Below are positions 34,306-42,556 of a stretch of DNA of 64,000 nucleotides, piece by piece (the stretch's first letter is position 1; every line of letters starts with the position of its first letter). Source of the DNA: Planctomycetota bacterium (GTDB lineage: Bacteria > Planctomycetota > UBA1135 > GCA-002686595). Under the pieces are notes generated by a model. The model made no database searches. It saw only the letters and a program-made list of their open reading frames with translations, and was not told the DNA's origin. A program made the translations under genes and the position numbers. Location of the stretch: positions 750,669 through 814,668 of the forward strand of contig JADJLZ010000002.1 of NCBI GenBank assembly GCA_016709875.1. Reading direction: 5' to 3'.

Positions 34306-35792
34306 TGCGCATGAACAGGATCCTCGGCACGCTGGCGCTCGCCAGCCTCTTCCTCGCCCCGCTCGCGCGCGGTCAGGAACCCGAACCCGCCGCCGACCCG
34401 AAGAAGCCCGACGACAAGCACAAAACCGAGGAGACCTGGTTCGCGGTCACCGGCGGTGACGTGTACACCGGCGACGGGAGCTTCCTGCGCGGTGCGACGG
34501 TACTCGCGCACAACGGCAAGATCGAGCGCATCGGTTTCGAGCTCGACTTCCCGGCCGACACGAAGAAGCTCGACGCGACCGGCTACCGGGTCTATCCCGG
34601 CCTCGTCGCGATCAGCTCCTCGGGATTGCTGGGCAACTCCTCGAGCGAATTCGAGGACACGATCGATCCCTTCAGCCAGCGCATGATCCTGGGCCTCGCC
34701 TCAGGCATCACCTCGACGGGAGTGGGGAACTCGGCCGTCAAGCTCGAGCGCTTCCGCATCGCGGGTGCCGTGCTGCGCGACCGCATCTACTCGACCTTCA
34801 GCTGGAGTTCGCGCAATCCCTCGGGCAAGCAGGGCCTGCGCGACAAGTTCCGCGCGACCGCGGACTACATGCGCGAATACCGCGACTGGGAGGAGAAGGT
34901 CAAGAAGGACAAGGAGCTGAAGGAGCCGCCCAAGAAGGGCGTCGACAACGCGGTGCTCTCCGTTCTGCGCGGCGACACGATCGCGAAGTTCAATGCAGGC
35001 GATCGCGACGACCTGCTCGGCATCGCGCGCCTCGCGCAGGACTACGGCTTCCGCCCGGTGATCGACGGTTGCCAGGAGGGCTGGACCGTCGCCGACGAGC
35101 TCGGTCGCGCGGGCGCGATGGCGATCGTCACGGCACGCGACCGGCGGCCCAAGGACGAGCACCAGGTGATCGAGGGCGGCACCAACATCCAGAACGCCTC
35201 GCTGCTCTACCGCGCCGGCGTGCCGATCGCGATCGCGGTCCAGCAGACGGGCGTCGACCTCAGCGGTCTCGTCGGCCGGGACATCATGGGGCTCACGATC
35301 GAGGCGGGATTCGCCGTGCGCGGCGGACTGCCGGAGGCCGCCGCGATCGCATCGATCACGATCGTCCCCGCGCGCCTGCTCGGCGTCTCGCACCGCGTCG
35401 GTTCGATCGAGGTCGGCAAGGACTGCGACCTGATCATCACCGACGGCGATCTGCTGCACTACAACACCTTCGTGCAGTGGGCGATCGTCGACGGGCGCAT
35501 CGCCTACGACAAACAGAAGGAACTCTTCTTCGCGCAGATCCGCCCGCGTCCCGAGCCGACGGTCGCCGTCGGGGAGCGCAAGCTCGACAAGGGCGAGTCC
35601 AAGCCGGAAGCCGGCAAGGACGAGGCCGACAAGTCCGGCGAGGAAAAGCCCAAGGAAGAGAAGCCCAAGGAAGAGAAGCCCAAGGAAGGACGGGAAGTAG
35701 GAGCTCTGGCTACGGCTCCGCGCCTGATTGCCGCGCCGAACCGCAACGGCTATCGTGTCGGCGGAAAGCCCGTAGCGAGGCTGACTGAATGA
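34305..35792 (+). CDS. Exported amidohydrolase-like protein 9 (no HxH)
   Basis: A 495-residue protein with signal peptide MNRILGTLALASLFLAPLARG, opening WFAVTGGDVYTGDGSFLRG and closing GSIEVGKDCDLIITDGDLL. The metal site reads YPGLVAISSSGLLG. The C-terminal tail has three KPKEE repeats coded by 15-base tandem repeats. Starts GTG 34302, ATG 34305 and ATG 34311 are all in frame; 34305 is chosen. It closes the nine-gene cluster, and its stop overlaps the next start as ATGA. Confidence 0.8.
   Translation: MRMNRILGTLALASLFLAPLARGQEPEPAADPKKPDDKHKTEETWFAVTGGDVYTGDGSFLRGATVLAHNGKIERIGFELDFPADTKKLDATGYRVYPGLVAISSSGLLGNSSSEFEDTIDPFSQRMILGLASGITSTGVGNSAVKLERFRIAGAVLRDRIYSTFSWSSRNPSGKQGLRDKFRATADYMREYRDWEEKVKKDKELKEPPKKGVDNAVLSVLRGDTIAKFNAGDRDDLLGIARLAQDYGFRPVIDGCQEGWTVADELGRAGAMAIVTARDRRPKDEHQVIEGGTNIQNASLLYRAGVPIAIAVQQTGVDLSGLVGRDIMGLTIEAGFAVRGGLPEAAAIASITIVPARLLGVSHRVGSIEVGKDCDLIITDGDLLHYNTFVQWAIVDGRIAYDKQKELFFAQIRPRPEPTVAVGERKLDKGESKPEAGKDEADKSGEEKPKEEKPKEEKPKEGREVGALATAPRLIAAPNRNGYRVGGKPVARLTE
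35646..35690 (+). repeat. Three 15-bp in-frame tandem repeats
   Basis: The unit aagcccaaggaagag occurs at 35646-35660 and 35661-35675, and with two end changes at 35676-35690. It codes for KPKEE repeats in the tail of amidohydrolase-like protein 9. Such a repeat can vary in copy number by slippage without breaking the frame. Confidence 0.8.
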
Positions 35793-36853
35793 GCCTGCGC
35801 AAAGTCATGCGCGTCCTCGGCCCCGGCCGGCGGGACGGGCGCAATCTGACCTACGAGGAGGCGCACGACGCCTTCTCCGCGGTCCTCTCGGGCAACGAGA
35901 GCGACATCCAGGTCGGCGCGTTCCTCGTGCTGATGCGCATGAAGGGCGTCACCGTGCAGGAGCTGACGGCTTTCGCACGCGCCGCGCGTGAGCGCGCGAG
36001 GATCCCCTGCGAGGAGATGCCCGGCCTGGTCTCCATCTGCCCTCCGCACGACGGGATGGACCGCTTCCCGCCGCTGGAGGTCGCGAGCGGGCTGATCGCC
36101 GCAGGCGCCGGCGTGCGCGTGATGATCGTCACCGACCGCTGCGTGCCGCCCAAGCGCGGGCTGACCGCGGCGAGCGTGCTCGAGGGCCTCGGCGTCGGCC
36201 TGACCTGGGACGCACACGAAGCCGAGGACTGGATCGAGAAGACCGGTTTCGGCGCGATCGCGGCTTCCGGCATGCTGCCCGCGCTGATGGGACTGCGGCG
36301 CGTGCGCGACGAGGTCGCGATGCGCACGCCGCTCTCCACGGTGGAGAAACTGCTCGCGCCCAACAGCGCCGCCGTCGTGATCGGCGCGATGGGCGGGCCC
36401 GTGCTCGGCACCGCGGCCGAGGTGATGCAGGCGCTCGGACATCCGCGCGGGATCGTGCTGCAGGGGCCCGAGGGCGGCGTCGTTCCGGGCATCATGAAGC
36501 GCACGCGCGGCATTGAACTGGGCGAGCGCCATCTCGTGCCGCTCAACGTCGAGCCCGAGGATTTCGGACTCGAGGGCGGCGAGGAACCCGAGCTGCCGCT
36601 GTTCTGCCCGCTGCGCGACGACCAGGGGACCGGCGACAACCCGGCACTCGTGCGCATCGTGGGCGAGATGACCGTGGAGATCCTGGGCGGGGCCCGCAAC
36701 GGGGGCCGCAGTGCTTCGTTGCTCGGCGCCGCGCTGATCCTGAAGGCCTCGGGCCGCGCGATGACGCTCGCCGAGGGACTCGACGCCGCCGCGCACTCGC
36801 TCGACACCGGCGCCGCGCGCGAGGTGCTCGAGCGCCTGCGCAACCTGCGCTGA
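35789..36853 (+). CDS. Anthranilate phosphoribosyltransferase-like (TrpD/YbiB-type) protein
   Basis: A 354-residue protein with the fold of the nucleoside-phosphorylase/TrpD family: N-terminal helices (NLTYEEAHDAFSAVLSG, QVGAFLVLMRMKGVTV), then the alpha/beta domain (ASVLEGLGVGLTW, GGPVLGTAAEVMQALG). In true TrpD the PRPP loop reads GTGGD; here that place reads SICPPHDGMDRF, and the KHGNR segment reads VTDRCVPPKRG. It is therefore more like the YbiB branch, with no obvious PRPP activity. ATG 35789 overlaps the stop of the amidohydrolase cluster. Role unknown. Confidence 0.75.
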   Translation: MSLRKVMRVLGPGRRDGRNLTYEEAHDAFSAVLSGNESDIQVGAFLVLMRMKGVTVQELTAFARAARERARIPCEEMPGLVSICPPHDGMDRFPPLEVASGLIAAGAGVRVMIVTDRCVPPKRGLTAASVLEGLGVGLTWDAHEAEDWIEKTGFGAIAASGMLPALMGLRRVRDEVAMRTPLSTVEKLLAPNSAAVVIGAMGGPVLGTAAEVMQALGHPRGIVLQGPEGGVVPGIMKRTRGIELGERHLVPLNVEPEDFGLEGGEEPELPLFCPLRDDQGTGDNPALVRIVGEMTVEILGGARNGGRSASLLGAALILKASGRAMTLAEGLDAAAHSLDTGAAREVLERLRNLR

Positions 36854-36876
36854 GCCGGTTCCCCCCGTGTGCGAGC

Positions 36877-36882
36877 TAAGCT
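36877..36882 (+). promoter_or_regulatory. -10-like box TAAGCT
   Basis: GCTAAGCT lies 10 bases before GTG 36893, the preferred start of the MOSC gene. If it is a -10, the mRNA would be leaderless or nearly so. Confidence 0.3.
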
Positions 36883-36892
36883 TGGGGTCCCC

Positions 36893-37438
36893 GTGGATCT
36901 CTCCTTCCGTTTCGACCTCTGGTACGCGCTGCTGCCCGCCTCGCCGAAGGACGAGGGCCGGGTCGTGCGCTGCGTGCTGCGCCCCGCGCACGACCGTCGC
37001 GAGACGCCCGAGGCGATCCGCGTCTCGCCCGAGCGCGGCGTGGAGCAAGACCGCTGGTCGAACGACCCCGAGGGTCGGCCGGGCAACCAGGTCAGCCTGA
37101 TCAACGTGCACGTGCTGCGCTCGCTCGCGGGCACGGAGGAGCGCATGCCGCTCTCGGGCGACAACCTGCACGTCGACCTCGATCTGTCCGAGGAGAATCT
37201 GCCCGTGGGCGCGCGCCTTTCGATCGGCAGCGCGCTGCTCGAGGTGAGCGCGGATCCGCACCGACCGTGCAAGAAGTTCCACGAGCGCTTCGGTGCGAGC
37301 GCGGTCAAAAAGGTCGTGCGTGCCTCGCGCAGGGGACGCCGCGGACGCGGCCTGCTCGCGACCGTGCTGCGCGCGGGGGAGATTCGTACGGGCGACGCGA
37401 TCCGCGTCGAGCGCCCTGCGCCGGAGTCGAGCACGTGA
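36893..37438 (+). CDS. MOSC-domain protein
   Basis: A 181-residue soluble protein of the MOSC fold (molybdenum cofactor sulfurase C-terminal-like): RVSPERGVEQDRWSNDPEG, QVSLINVHVLRSL, LSGDNLHVDLDL with the conserved G-D-N-L, and a cysteine in HRPCKKFHERFG (the single conserved MOSC Cys). Such stand-alone proteins are linked to sulfur carrier or metal-sulfur chemistry. GTG 36893 is preferred because a TAAGCT box overlaps the longer option (GTG 36869). Its stop overlaps the next start (GTGA). Confidence 0.8.
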   Translation: MDLSFRFDLWYALLPASPKDEGRVVRCVLRPAHDRRETPEAIRVSPERGVEQDRWSNDPEGRPGNQVSLINVHVLRSLAGTEERMPLSGDNLHVDLDLSEENLPVGARLSIGSALLEVSADPHRPCKKFHERFGASAVKKVVRASRRGRRGRGLLATVLRAGEIRTGDAIRVERPAPESST

Positions 37439-38637
37439 GCCACCGCGGCCGCAGGTTCTCGAAACTGCGCCGCGCGGGCATCCGCCTCTTCGAACGCTAC
37501 TTGCGCTACATCACGCGGCCTGAGCGCATGCACCCCTGGAACCGGGTGCAGCCGCTGATCGGCGGCAAGCAGGCCTACCCCGAAATGCTCGCGGCGATCC
37601 GCTCGGCGCGCTCGCACGTGCACTTCGAGATCTACATCCTGCTCGACGACCGCATCGGCCTCGAGTTCCGGGACGCACTGGTCGAGCGCGCGAAGGCCGG
37701 CGTCACGGTGCGCATGCTCTACGACTCGCTCGGCTGCTTCGGACTGGGCGACAGCTTCCTCGGCCCGCTGCGCGATGCCGGCGCGCAGCTGCTCGAGTAC
37801 GCGCCGCTCTTCCCCTGGCGGCGCGACTTCGGCCTCAACCGCCGCGACCACCAGAAGATCCTCGTCGTCGACGACCGCGTGGCGTTTGCGGGCGGGATCA
37901 ACGTCGGGCTCGACTACGTGCCCGTCGAGGAGGGCGGCGGCGGCTGGTACGACGTGCACGCGCGGGTCGAGGGTCCCGCCGTCCACGACCTCGCCGTGCT
38001 CTTTCGCAAGACCTGGACCAAGCGCGGCGGCGCGAGTTTTCCAGCGCCGGGCAAACCCGAACCCGCGCTGCCGCAGGACGGGATCTCCGCGCCGGGTGTG
38101 CAGGTGATCAGCAACGTCGGAGCGCGCAGCCGTTCGCACATGCGCCACGCCTATCTGCGCGCGATCCGCCGCGCGGAGAAGACGATCAGCATCATGAACG
38201 CCTACTTCATCCCCGACCGCGGCTTGCGGCGCGCCTTCGCGCGCGCGGCGCGGCGCGGGGTGAGTGTGCGCGTGATCGTGCCCTCGACGACCGACGTGCA
38301 GGCGGTGCGCTACGCCAGCCGGCATCTCTACGGCGCGCTGATGAAGGCCGGCGTGCGCATCTTCGAGTGGCCCGGCGCGATGATGCACGCGAAGTGCGGC
38401 GTGATCGACGAGGTCTGGTCGACGATCGGCAGCTACAACCTCGACAAGCGCAGCCTGTTGCACAACCTCGAGGTCGCGCTGGTGGTGATCGACTCGAAGG
38501 TCGGCGAGGAACTCGGCGCGGAATTCGCGGGTCAGCTCGCGCGCTGCGCCGAGGTCGATCCGGCGCAGTGGGAGCAGCGCTCGTGGTGGCAGAAGTCGAA
38601 GGAGTGGCTCTTCTACGGCTTTCGCTACTGGCTCTGA
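37435..38637 (+). CDS. Cardiolipin-synthase-type phospholipase D family protein
   Basis: A 400-residue protein with two HKD motifs: DHQKILVVDD (H139, K141) with the downstream GGIN, and MMHAKCGVID (H318, K320) with GSYNLDKRS. The N-terminus FEIYILLDDRIG is the usual strand before the first half. Cardiolipin synthases join two phosphatidylglycerols at the membrane. No transmembrane pair is present at the N-terminus, so it is the ClsB/C-like short form. GTG 37435 overlaps the MOSC stop by four bases. Confidence 0.87.
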   Translation: MSHRGRRFSKLRRAGIRLFERYLRYITRPERMHPWNRVQPLIGGKQAYPEMLAAIRSARSHVHFEIYILLDDRIGLEFRDALVERAKAGVTVRMLYDSLGCFGLGDSFLGPLRDAGAQLLEYAPLFPWRRDFGLNRRDHQKILVVDDRVAFAGGINVGLDYVPVEEGGGGWYDVHARVEGPAVHDLAVLFRKTWTKRGGASFPAPGKPEPALPQDGISAPGVQVISNVGARSRSHMRHAYLRAIRRAEKTISIMNAYFIPDRGLRRAFARAARRGVSVRVIVPSTTDVQAVRYASRHLYGALMKAGVRIFEWPGAMMHAKCGVIDEVWSTIGSYNLDKRSLLHNLEVALVVIDSKVGEELGAEFAGQLARCAEVDPAQWEQRSWWQKSKEWLFYGFRYWL

Positions 38638-38644
38638 GCGCCTC

Positions 38645-40042
38645 TCAGCGCTTCTTGTCCGGACCCTTCCACTTCTGCCAGAGCGACTCGTACTGCTTCC
38701 AGCCGTCCTCGATGCCCTTCTGGTAGTCGTCCCACTCGCTCCACTTCTTCGCGAGCTTCGGGCTGAGGTCGAGCTTCTTGCCCTTCCACTCCTTCATCTT
38801 CTCGCGCAGGTTCCAGGGCAGCCCGTCGACGAGGAAGCACTTGCCGATGTTCTCGAGCACGGGGCCGGCGTAGTCGGAGTCTTTCTTCCCGTCGGCGTAC
38901 CAGGCATCGTAGAGCGGCTTGGCGGCCTTGGCCTGCGCCTCCGCGAGCTTGTCGAAGCCGATCTCCGTCATCAGCTTCTCGACGGCTTCGACGCCGCGAA
39001 AGTCCTCGCGCAGCGGAAGCAAGTGGCCCAGCCAGGGCTTGCCGTCGAGCACGAGGGCGCCCTTCTTCGGCAGCACGGCGCGCAGCGCCTTCACGTGTGC
39101 GTCGGCGTGCTCGTCGATCTTCGCGAGCCACTCGGTGGCGCTCTTCGCGAGATCCTCGGGGACCTGGGCCAGCGGCGCGGGCCCCTTGCCGAGCAGCCGC
39201 TGCAGCACGAGGCGCGCACCCGAGAAGTCGACCACGCTCGTCCACTGGTACTCGTCGGCGGGCTTGGTGCGCAACATCGAGAGCGCGCACTCGAGCGCCT
39301 CCTTGGGATCGGCGCAGGTCATGCCCTGGCACCAGTCGAGTTCCTCGGTCGCACGCACCGCCTGCGGCCAGTGGTTGTAGTTCGCCAGCCGGCGCAGATG
39401 CGTGAGCGGGAAGCCGCGCTCCTGGTAGTCGTTGCGGGAGTAGAGGCTCTGGCCGTAGGGCACGACCGGATCGAGCGAGCCGTGCATGAACACCAGCGCG
39501 AGTTTCTTCAACTCTTTGGGCTTGAGCGAGTTGTTCCAGCTCCCGCTCGCGTGCGCGACGCCGCCGGTCACGGTGTCTGGGCAGAGTCCCATGTAGTAGG
39601 CGACGAAGAAGCTGCCCTGGCTGTGGCCGTAGAGGAAGACGCGGTCGACGACGAAGGTCGCGCGCAACTCCTCGAGGAACTTTTTGAACAGCTCGACGTC
39701 GTTCTTCTCCCCCAGGAACACGCGTGATCCCCCCGCCGGCGAGGTACCGTCGACTGAGACGACGATGTCATTGGGCCGGAAGACTCCGATCGGGTTGTTC
39801 AGGTAGCCCCAGTGAAAGTCGCCGCCCGTGCCGTGGAGGATCACGGTCAGGTTGCGCGGCGTCTTGCCGTCGTAGTCCTTGGGCAACACCCAGCTGTAGC
39901 GCAGCTCGCCCGCCTTGGCGGTCGTCATGAAGAGCTTCTGCGCCGGCGCATCCGCGGAGGGCGCGCGTTGCGGCGGGTCCTCCGCGCGGGCGGTGGTTGC
40001 GAGCGAGACGAGCAGTGCGCAGGCGAGCGCGGTACGGATCAT
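38645..40042 (-). CDS. Exported alpha/beta-hydrolase (PHB depolymerase/esterase-like)
   Basis: A 465-residue protein with a signal peptide (MIRTALACALLVSLATTARA). The hydrolase core has the oxyanion strand LTVILHGTGGDFHWG, nucleophile elbow LYGHSQGSFF (Ser 141) and LVFMHGSLDPVVPYG with the likely catalytic aspartate; NYNHWPQAV supplies a histidine. The C-terminal ~200 residues are helical and charged with no family I recognise. It lies 30 bases after proS on the same strand. Probably a periplasmic esterase; the substrate is unknown. Confidence 0.8.
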   Translation of the reverse strand: MIRTALACALLVSLATTARAEDPPQRAPSADAPAQKLFMTTAKAGELRYSWVLPKDYDGKTPRNLTVILHGTGGDFHWGYLNNPIGVFRPNDIVVSVDGTSPAGGSRVFLGEKNDVELFKKFLEELRATFVVDRVFLYGHSQGSFFVAYYMGLCPDTVTGGVAHASGSWNNSLKPKELKKLALVFMHGSLDPVVPYGQSLYSRNDYQERGFPLTHLRRLANYNHWPQAVRATEELDWCQGMTCADPKEALECALSMLRTKPADEYQWTSVVDFSGARLVLQRLLGKGPAPLAQVPEDLAKSATEWLAKIDEHADAHVKALRAVLPKKGALVLDGKPWLGHLLPLREDFRGVEAVEKLMTEIGFDKLAEAQAKAAKPLYDAWYADGKKDSDYAGPVLENIGKCFLVDGLPWNLREKMKEWKGKKLDLSPKLAKKWSEWDDYQKGIEDGWKQYESLWQKWKGPDKKR

Positions 40043-40072
40043 CGGGAGCTCCTCCGGGATGGAGGGGCCATC

Positions 40073-41575
40073 CTAGTAGCTCTTGGAGAAAAGCACCCGC
40101 TGTCGGCTTGGTTGTCCGCTCTTCACGCAGACACCGCTCTCCGCTTTCGGACCGTGGCCGGGATGCGGGATGCAGCGGATCGTGGCGCGCGTCGCGTCCT
40201 TGATCGCCTTCTCCGTCGCGGCCGTACCGTCCCAGTGCGCCCAGACGAACTTGGAGCCTTCGCCGGCGAAGACCTGCTCGAACTGCGCCCAGCTGTCGAC
40301 GCTCACGGTGTTCGCCTCGCGGAACGCGAGCGCGCGCTCGAAGAGGAACTTCTGGAACTCGTCGAGCACCTTGCCGAGCGCCACGCCGAGCCCGTCCATC
40401 GCGAGCTTCTCCTTCATCGGCTTGCCGTTCGCATCCAGGGGCGCGATGCGGCGCTTGATCATCACGCTCTGGCTCGCGAGGTCGCGCGGGCCGAGCTCGA
40501 TGCGCACGGGCACGCCCTTGCGCTCCCACTGGTAGTACTTCTCGCCGGGCCGCATGTTGTCGCGGTCGTCGACCTTCACGCTGAGGCCGTCGTCGCGCAG
40601 TTCGGCCGCAAGCTTGTGCGCGGCCGCGCAGACCTCGGCCTTCTCGGCGTCGCTCTTCCAGATCGGCACGATCACGACGTGGATCGGCGCGAGCTTGGGC
40701 GGCAGCACGAGGCCGTCGTCGTCGCCGTGCGCCATCATCACGGCGCCGACCAGGCGCGTCGAGACGCCCCAGGAGGTCTGCCAGACGAACTCGCGCTCGC
40801 CCTTCTCGCTCTGGAAGGTGACGTTGAAGGCCTTGCCGAAGTTCTGGCCGAGGTCGTGGCTCGTGCCGGCCTGCAGCGCCTTGCCGTCTTGCATCATCGC
40901 TTCGATGCAGAACGTCTCGACCGCGCCGGCGAAGCGCTCGTTGTCGGTCTTCACGCCCTGGATCACGGGCACGGCCATGATCTCCTCGGAGAAGGCGCGG
41001 TAGACGTCGAGCATGCGGCGCACTTCCTCCTTGGCTTCCTCGTGCGTCGCATGCGCGGTGTGGCCTTCCTGCCAGAGGAACTCACCCGTGCGCAGGAAGA
41101 GGCGCGTGCGCAGCTCCCAGCGCATGACGTTCGCCCACTGGTTGATGAGCAGCGGCAGGTCGCGGTACGAGTCGATCCACTTGGCGAAGAAGTGGCCGAT
41201 GATCGTCTCCGAGGTCGGGCGGACGACGTAGGGCTCCTCGAGCTCGTTCTTGAGGCTGAGCACGCCGTCCACGGACTTCAGGCCCGAGTGCGTGACGACC
41301 GCACACTCCATCGCGAAGCCCTCGACGTGCGCGGCCTCCTTGGCGAGGAAGGAGAGCGGGATGAGCAGCGGGAAGTAGGCGTTCTCGTGTCCGGTCGCCT
41401 TGAAGCGCCGGTCGAGGTCGGCCTGCATCTTCTCCCAGATCGCGTAGCCGTGCGGCTTGATCACCATGCAGCCGCGCACGACCTCCGCCGCCTCGGCCAG
41501 GCCGGCCTCGCGGATGACGTCCTGGTACCACTGGGCATAGTCCTGCGAACGCGGAGTGATGCGTGCTTCGGCCAT
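40073..41575 (-). CDS. proS: Prolyl-tRNA synthetase, archaeal/eukaryotic type
   Basis: A 500-residue class II synthetase that charges tRNA-Pro. The N-terminal RSQDYAQWYQDVIREAGLA is typical of the ProS type 3 branch. Class II motif 2 is in RWELRTRLFLRTGEFLWQEG with HTAHAT following, and PTSETIIGHFFAKWI precedes it; the anticodon-binding domain (VVIVPIWKSDAEK, DDRDNMRPGEKYY) and the extra C-terminal domain follow. It ends in a short C-terminus FSKSY, as in this type (aromatic last residue). The start ATG 41575 is divergent from the rhodanese gene. Confidence 0.95.
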   Translation of the reverse strand: MAEARITPRSQDYAQWYQDVIREAGLAEAAEVVRGCMVIKPHGYAIWEKMQADLDRRFKATGHENAYFPLLIPLSFLAKEAAHVEGFAMECAVVTHSGLKSVDGVLSLKNELEEPYVVRPTSETIIGHFFAKWIDSYRDLPLLINQWANVMRWELRTRLFLRTGEFLWQEGHTAHATHEEAKEEVRRMLDVYRAFSEEIMAVPVIQGVKTDNERFAGAVETFCIEAMMQDGKALQAGTSHDLGQNFGKAFNVTFQSEKGEREFVWQTSWGVSTRLVGAVMMAHGDDDGLVLPPKLAPIHVVIVPIWKSDAEKAEVCAAAHKLAAELRDDGLSVKVDDRDNMRPGEKYYQWERKGVPVRIELGPRDLASQSVMIKRRIAPLDANGKPMKEKLAMDGLGVALGKVLDEFQKFLFERALAFREANTVSVDSWAQFEQVFAGEGSKFVWAHWDGTAATEKAIKDATRATIRCIPHPGHGPKAESGVCVKSGQPSRQRVLFSKSY

Positions 41576-41669
41576 AGGGGCAGCCACGGTAGAGGAGGCG
41601 CGCGGGCGGCGCCAGCGGGCCGAAGAACCCTCCAGCTCGCGGAAGATTCCAAAGGTCCCGGGGCCGGGG

Positions 41670-41675
41670 TAGGAT
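41670..41675 (+). promoter_or_regulatory. -10-like box TAGGAT
   Basis: GGTAGGAT lies 19 bases before the rhodanese ATG (41695), in the divergent gap with proS. An identical TAGGAT occurs before the gene at 60087. Confidence 0.3.
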
Positions 41676-41694
41676 CGGAAGCCAGAGACCAACC

Positions 41695-42231
41695 ATGACG
41701 AACACGACCGAGATCACCCCGGACATGACCATGGAGCAGATCCTCGCGATCGCTCCCGCAGCCCAGCGCGCCCTGTTCCAGCGCTACCACGTCGGCGGCT
41801 GCTCCTCCTGCGGCTTCCAGCCCACGGACACGCTTGCGCAGGTCTGCAAGGACCACAACATCCTCGACGTAAAGGAGGTCCTGAAGACTATCCACCACGC
41901 CCAGGACGCGGACACGCGCCTCAACGTCGACGTGCAGACGGTCAAGGCCTGGCTCGACAAGGGGGAGGATTTCTCCTTCATCGACGTGCGAACTCCCCAA
42001 GAACTGGCCATCGCGCACATCAAGCAGGCCGAGCCGCTCGACTACGACGCCCCCGACAAGTACATGTCGCTGCCGAAGGACCGCCGGATCGTGTTCTCGT
42101 GCCACACGGGGGTGCGCAGCCTAGATGTGGCCGCCTACTTTGCGGGTCACGGCTTCACGCAGGTCCACTCGATGCGCGGGGGGATCGAGGCCTGGAGCCT
42201 CGAGGTCGACCCCTCGGTTCCCCGCTATTAG
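41695..42231 (+). CDS. DUF1858-like domain plus rhodanese (sulfurtransferase) protein
   Basis: A 178-residue cytoplasmic protein. Residues ~6-60 resemble a DUF1858 module (ITPDMTMEQILAIAPAAQ, then HVGGCSSCGFQ with a CxxC). Residues ~75-178 are a rhodanese domain with DFSFIDVRTPQE and the active-site loop FSCHTGVRS, whose Cys 136 would carry persulfide, ending MRGGIEAW. The CxxC plus rhodanese pairing suggests sulfur relay or redox work. The structured RNA follows it on the same strand but has its own promoter. Confidence 0.87.
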   Translation: MTNTTEITPDMTMEQILAIAPAAQRALFQRYHVGGCSSCGFQPTDTLAQVCKDHNILDVKEVLKTIHHAQDADTRLNVDVQTVKAWLDKGEDFSFIDVRTPQELAIAHIKQAEPLDYDAPDKYMSLPKDRRIVFSCHTGVRSLDVAAYFAGHGFTQVHSMRGGIEAWSLEVDPSVPRY

Positions 42232-42263
42232 GAATGGGGGTGTCCTGGGTCGGTTTTTCCCTA

Positions 42264-42293
42264 TGGACACCTTCGTGAAAGCGCTGATACAGT
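42264..42293 (+). promoter_or_regulatory. Promoter of the candidate structured RNA
   Basis: TGGACA (42264-42269) and TACAGT (42288-42293) are 18 bases apart; the -35 matches five of six consensus bases. Transcription would start near 42300, just before the first hairpin. No coding frame with good codon use follows. Confidence 0.45.
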
Positions 42294-42299
42294 CCGTGC

Positions 42300-42508
42300 G
42301 CACGGTTGAAGTTCTGCCACTTCGGCTGTGGCCGGGAGCCCTAGGCACCCGGCGCTGCGATCCCCATCGCAGCGCTCTGAGGTCACCCCTGCCTTGACCC
42401 CAGAGCCGCTGAGGCAGGTTCTGCCACCTGACCTCGGCCGTCTGCTGACGAGAGTCAGCTACGACCCGCGCGGAGTCGTCTCCCAAAAGGAGACGACTCC
42501 CTTTTTTT
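42300..42508 (+). ncRNA. Candidate structured small RNA with seven hairpins
   Basis: In about 210 bases I can pair: 42308-42311/42320-42323; 42331-42336/42348-42353; 42354-42361/42366-42373 (8 bp, loop CCCC); 42375-42385/42395-42405 with a bulge on each side; 42411-42419/42426-42435; 42444-42449/42454-42459; and the terminator 42472-42500. The 10-base string GTTCTGCCAC occurs twice (42311-42320, 42418-42427), each time making a hairpin loop, and a third loop (42386-42394) also shows CTGCC. It has its own promoter and terminator and no coding frame. It lacks the SRP RNA, tmRNA and RNase P signatures I know. Class unknown; the boundaries are estimates. Confidence 0.55.
42472..42508 (+). terminator. 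Intrinsic terminator
   Basis: A perfect 12-bp stem, GGAGTCGTCTCC (42472-42483) with GGAGACGACTCC (42489-42500), closes a five-base CAAAA loop and is followed by seven T (42502-42508). It ends plus-strand transcription ahead of the convergent pilin-like gene. Confidence 0.9.
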
Positions 42509-42556
42509 GGCCAGGGCGCGGCCCGTGGGCACGCGCGGACGACCCTCCCAGGGCGA

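Noticed and set aside
35851..38463. 870-codon open frame on the minus strand
   Set aside because: Covers the TrpD-like, MOSC and PLD genes in antisense; Ser/Arg-rich with no domain.
42300..42508. Calling the structured RNA 6S or SRP RNA
   Set aside because: The 5' and 3' ends do not pair as in 6S RNA, and the conserved SRP GGAAGCAGCC-type loop is missing.
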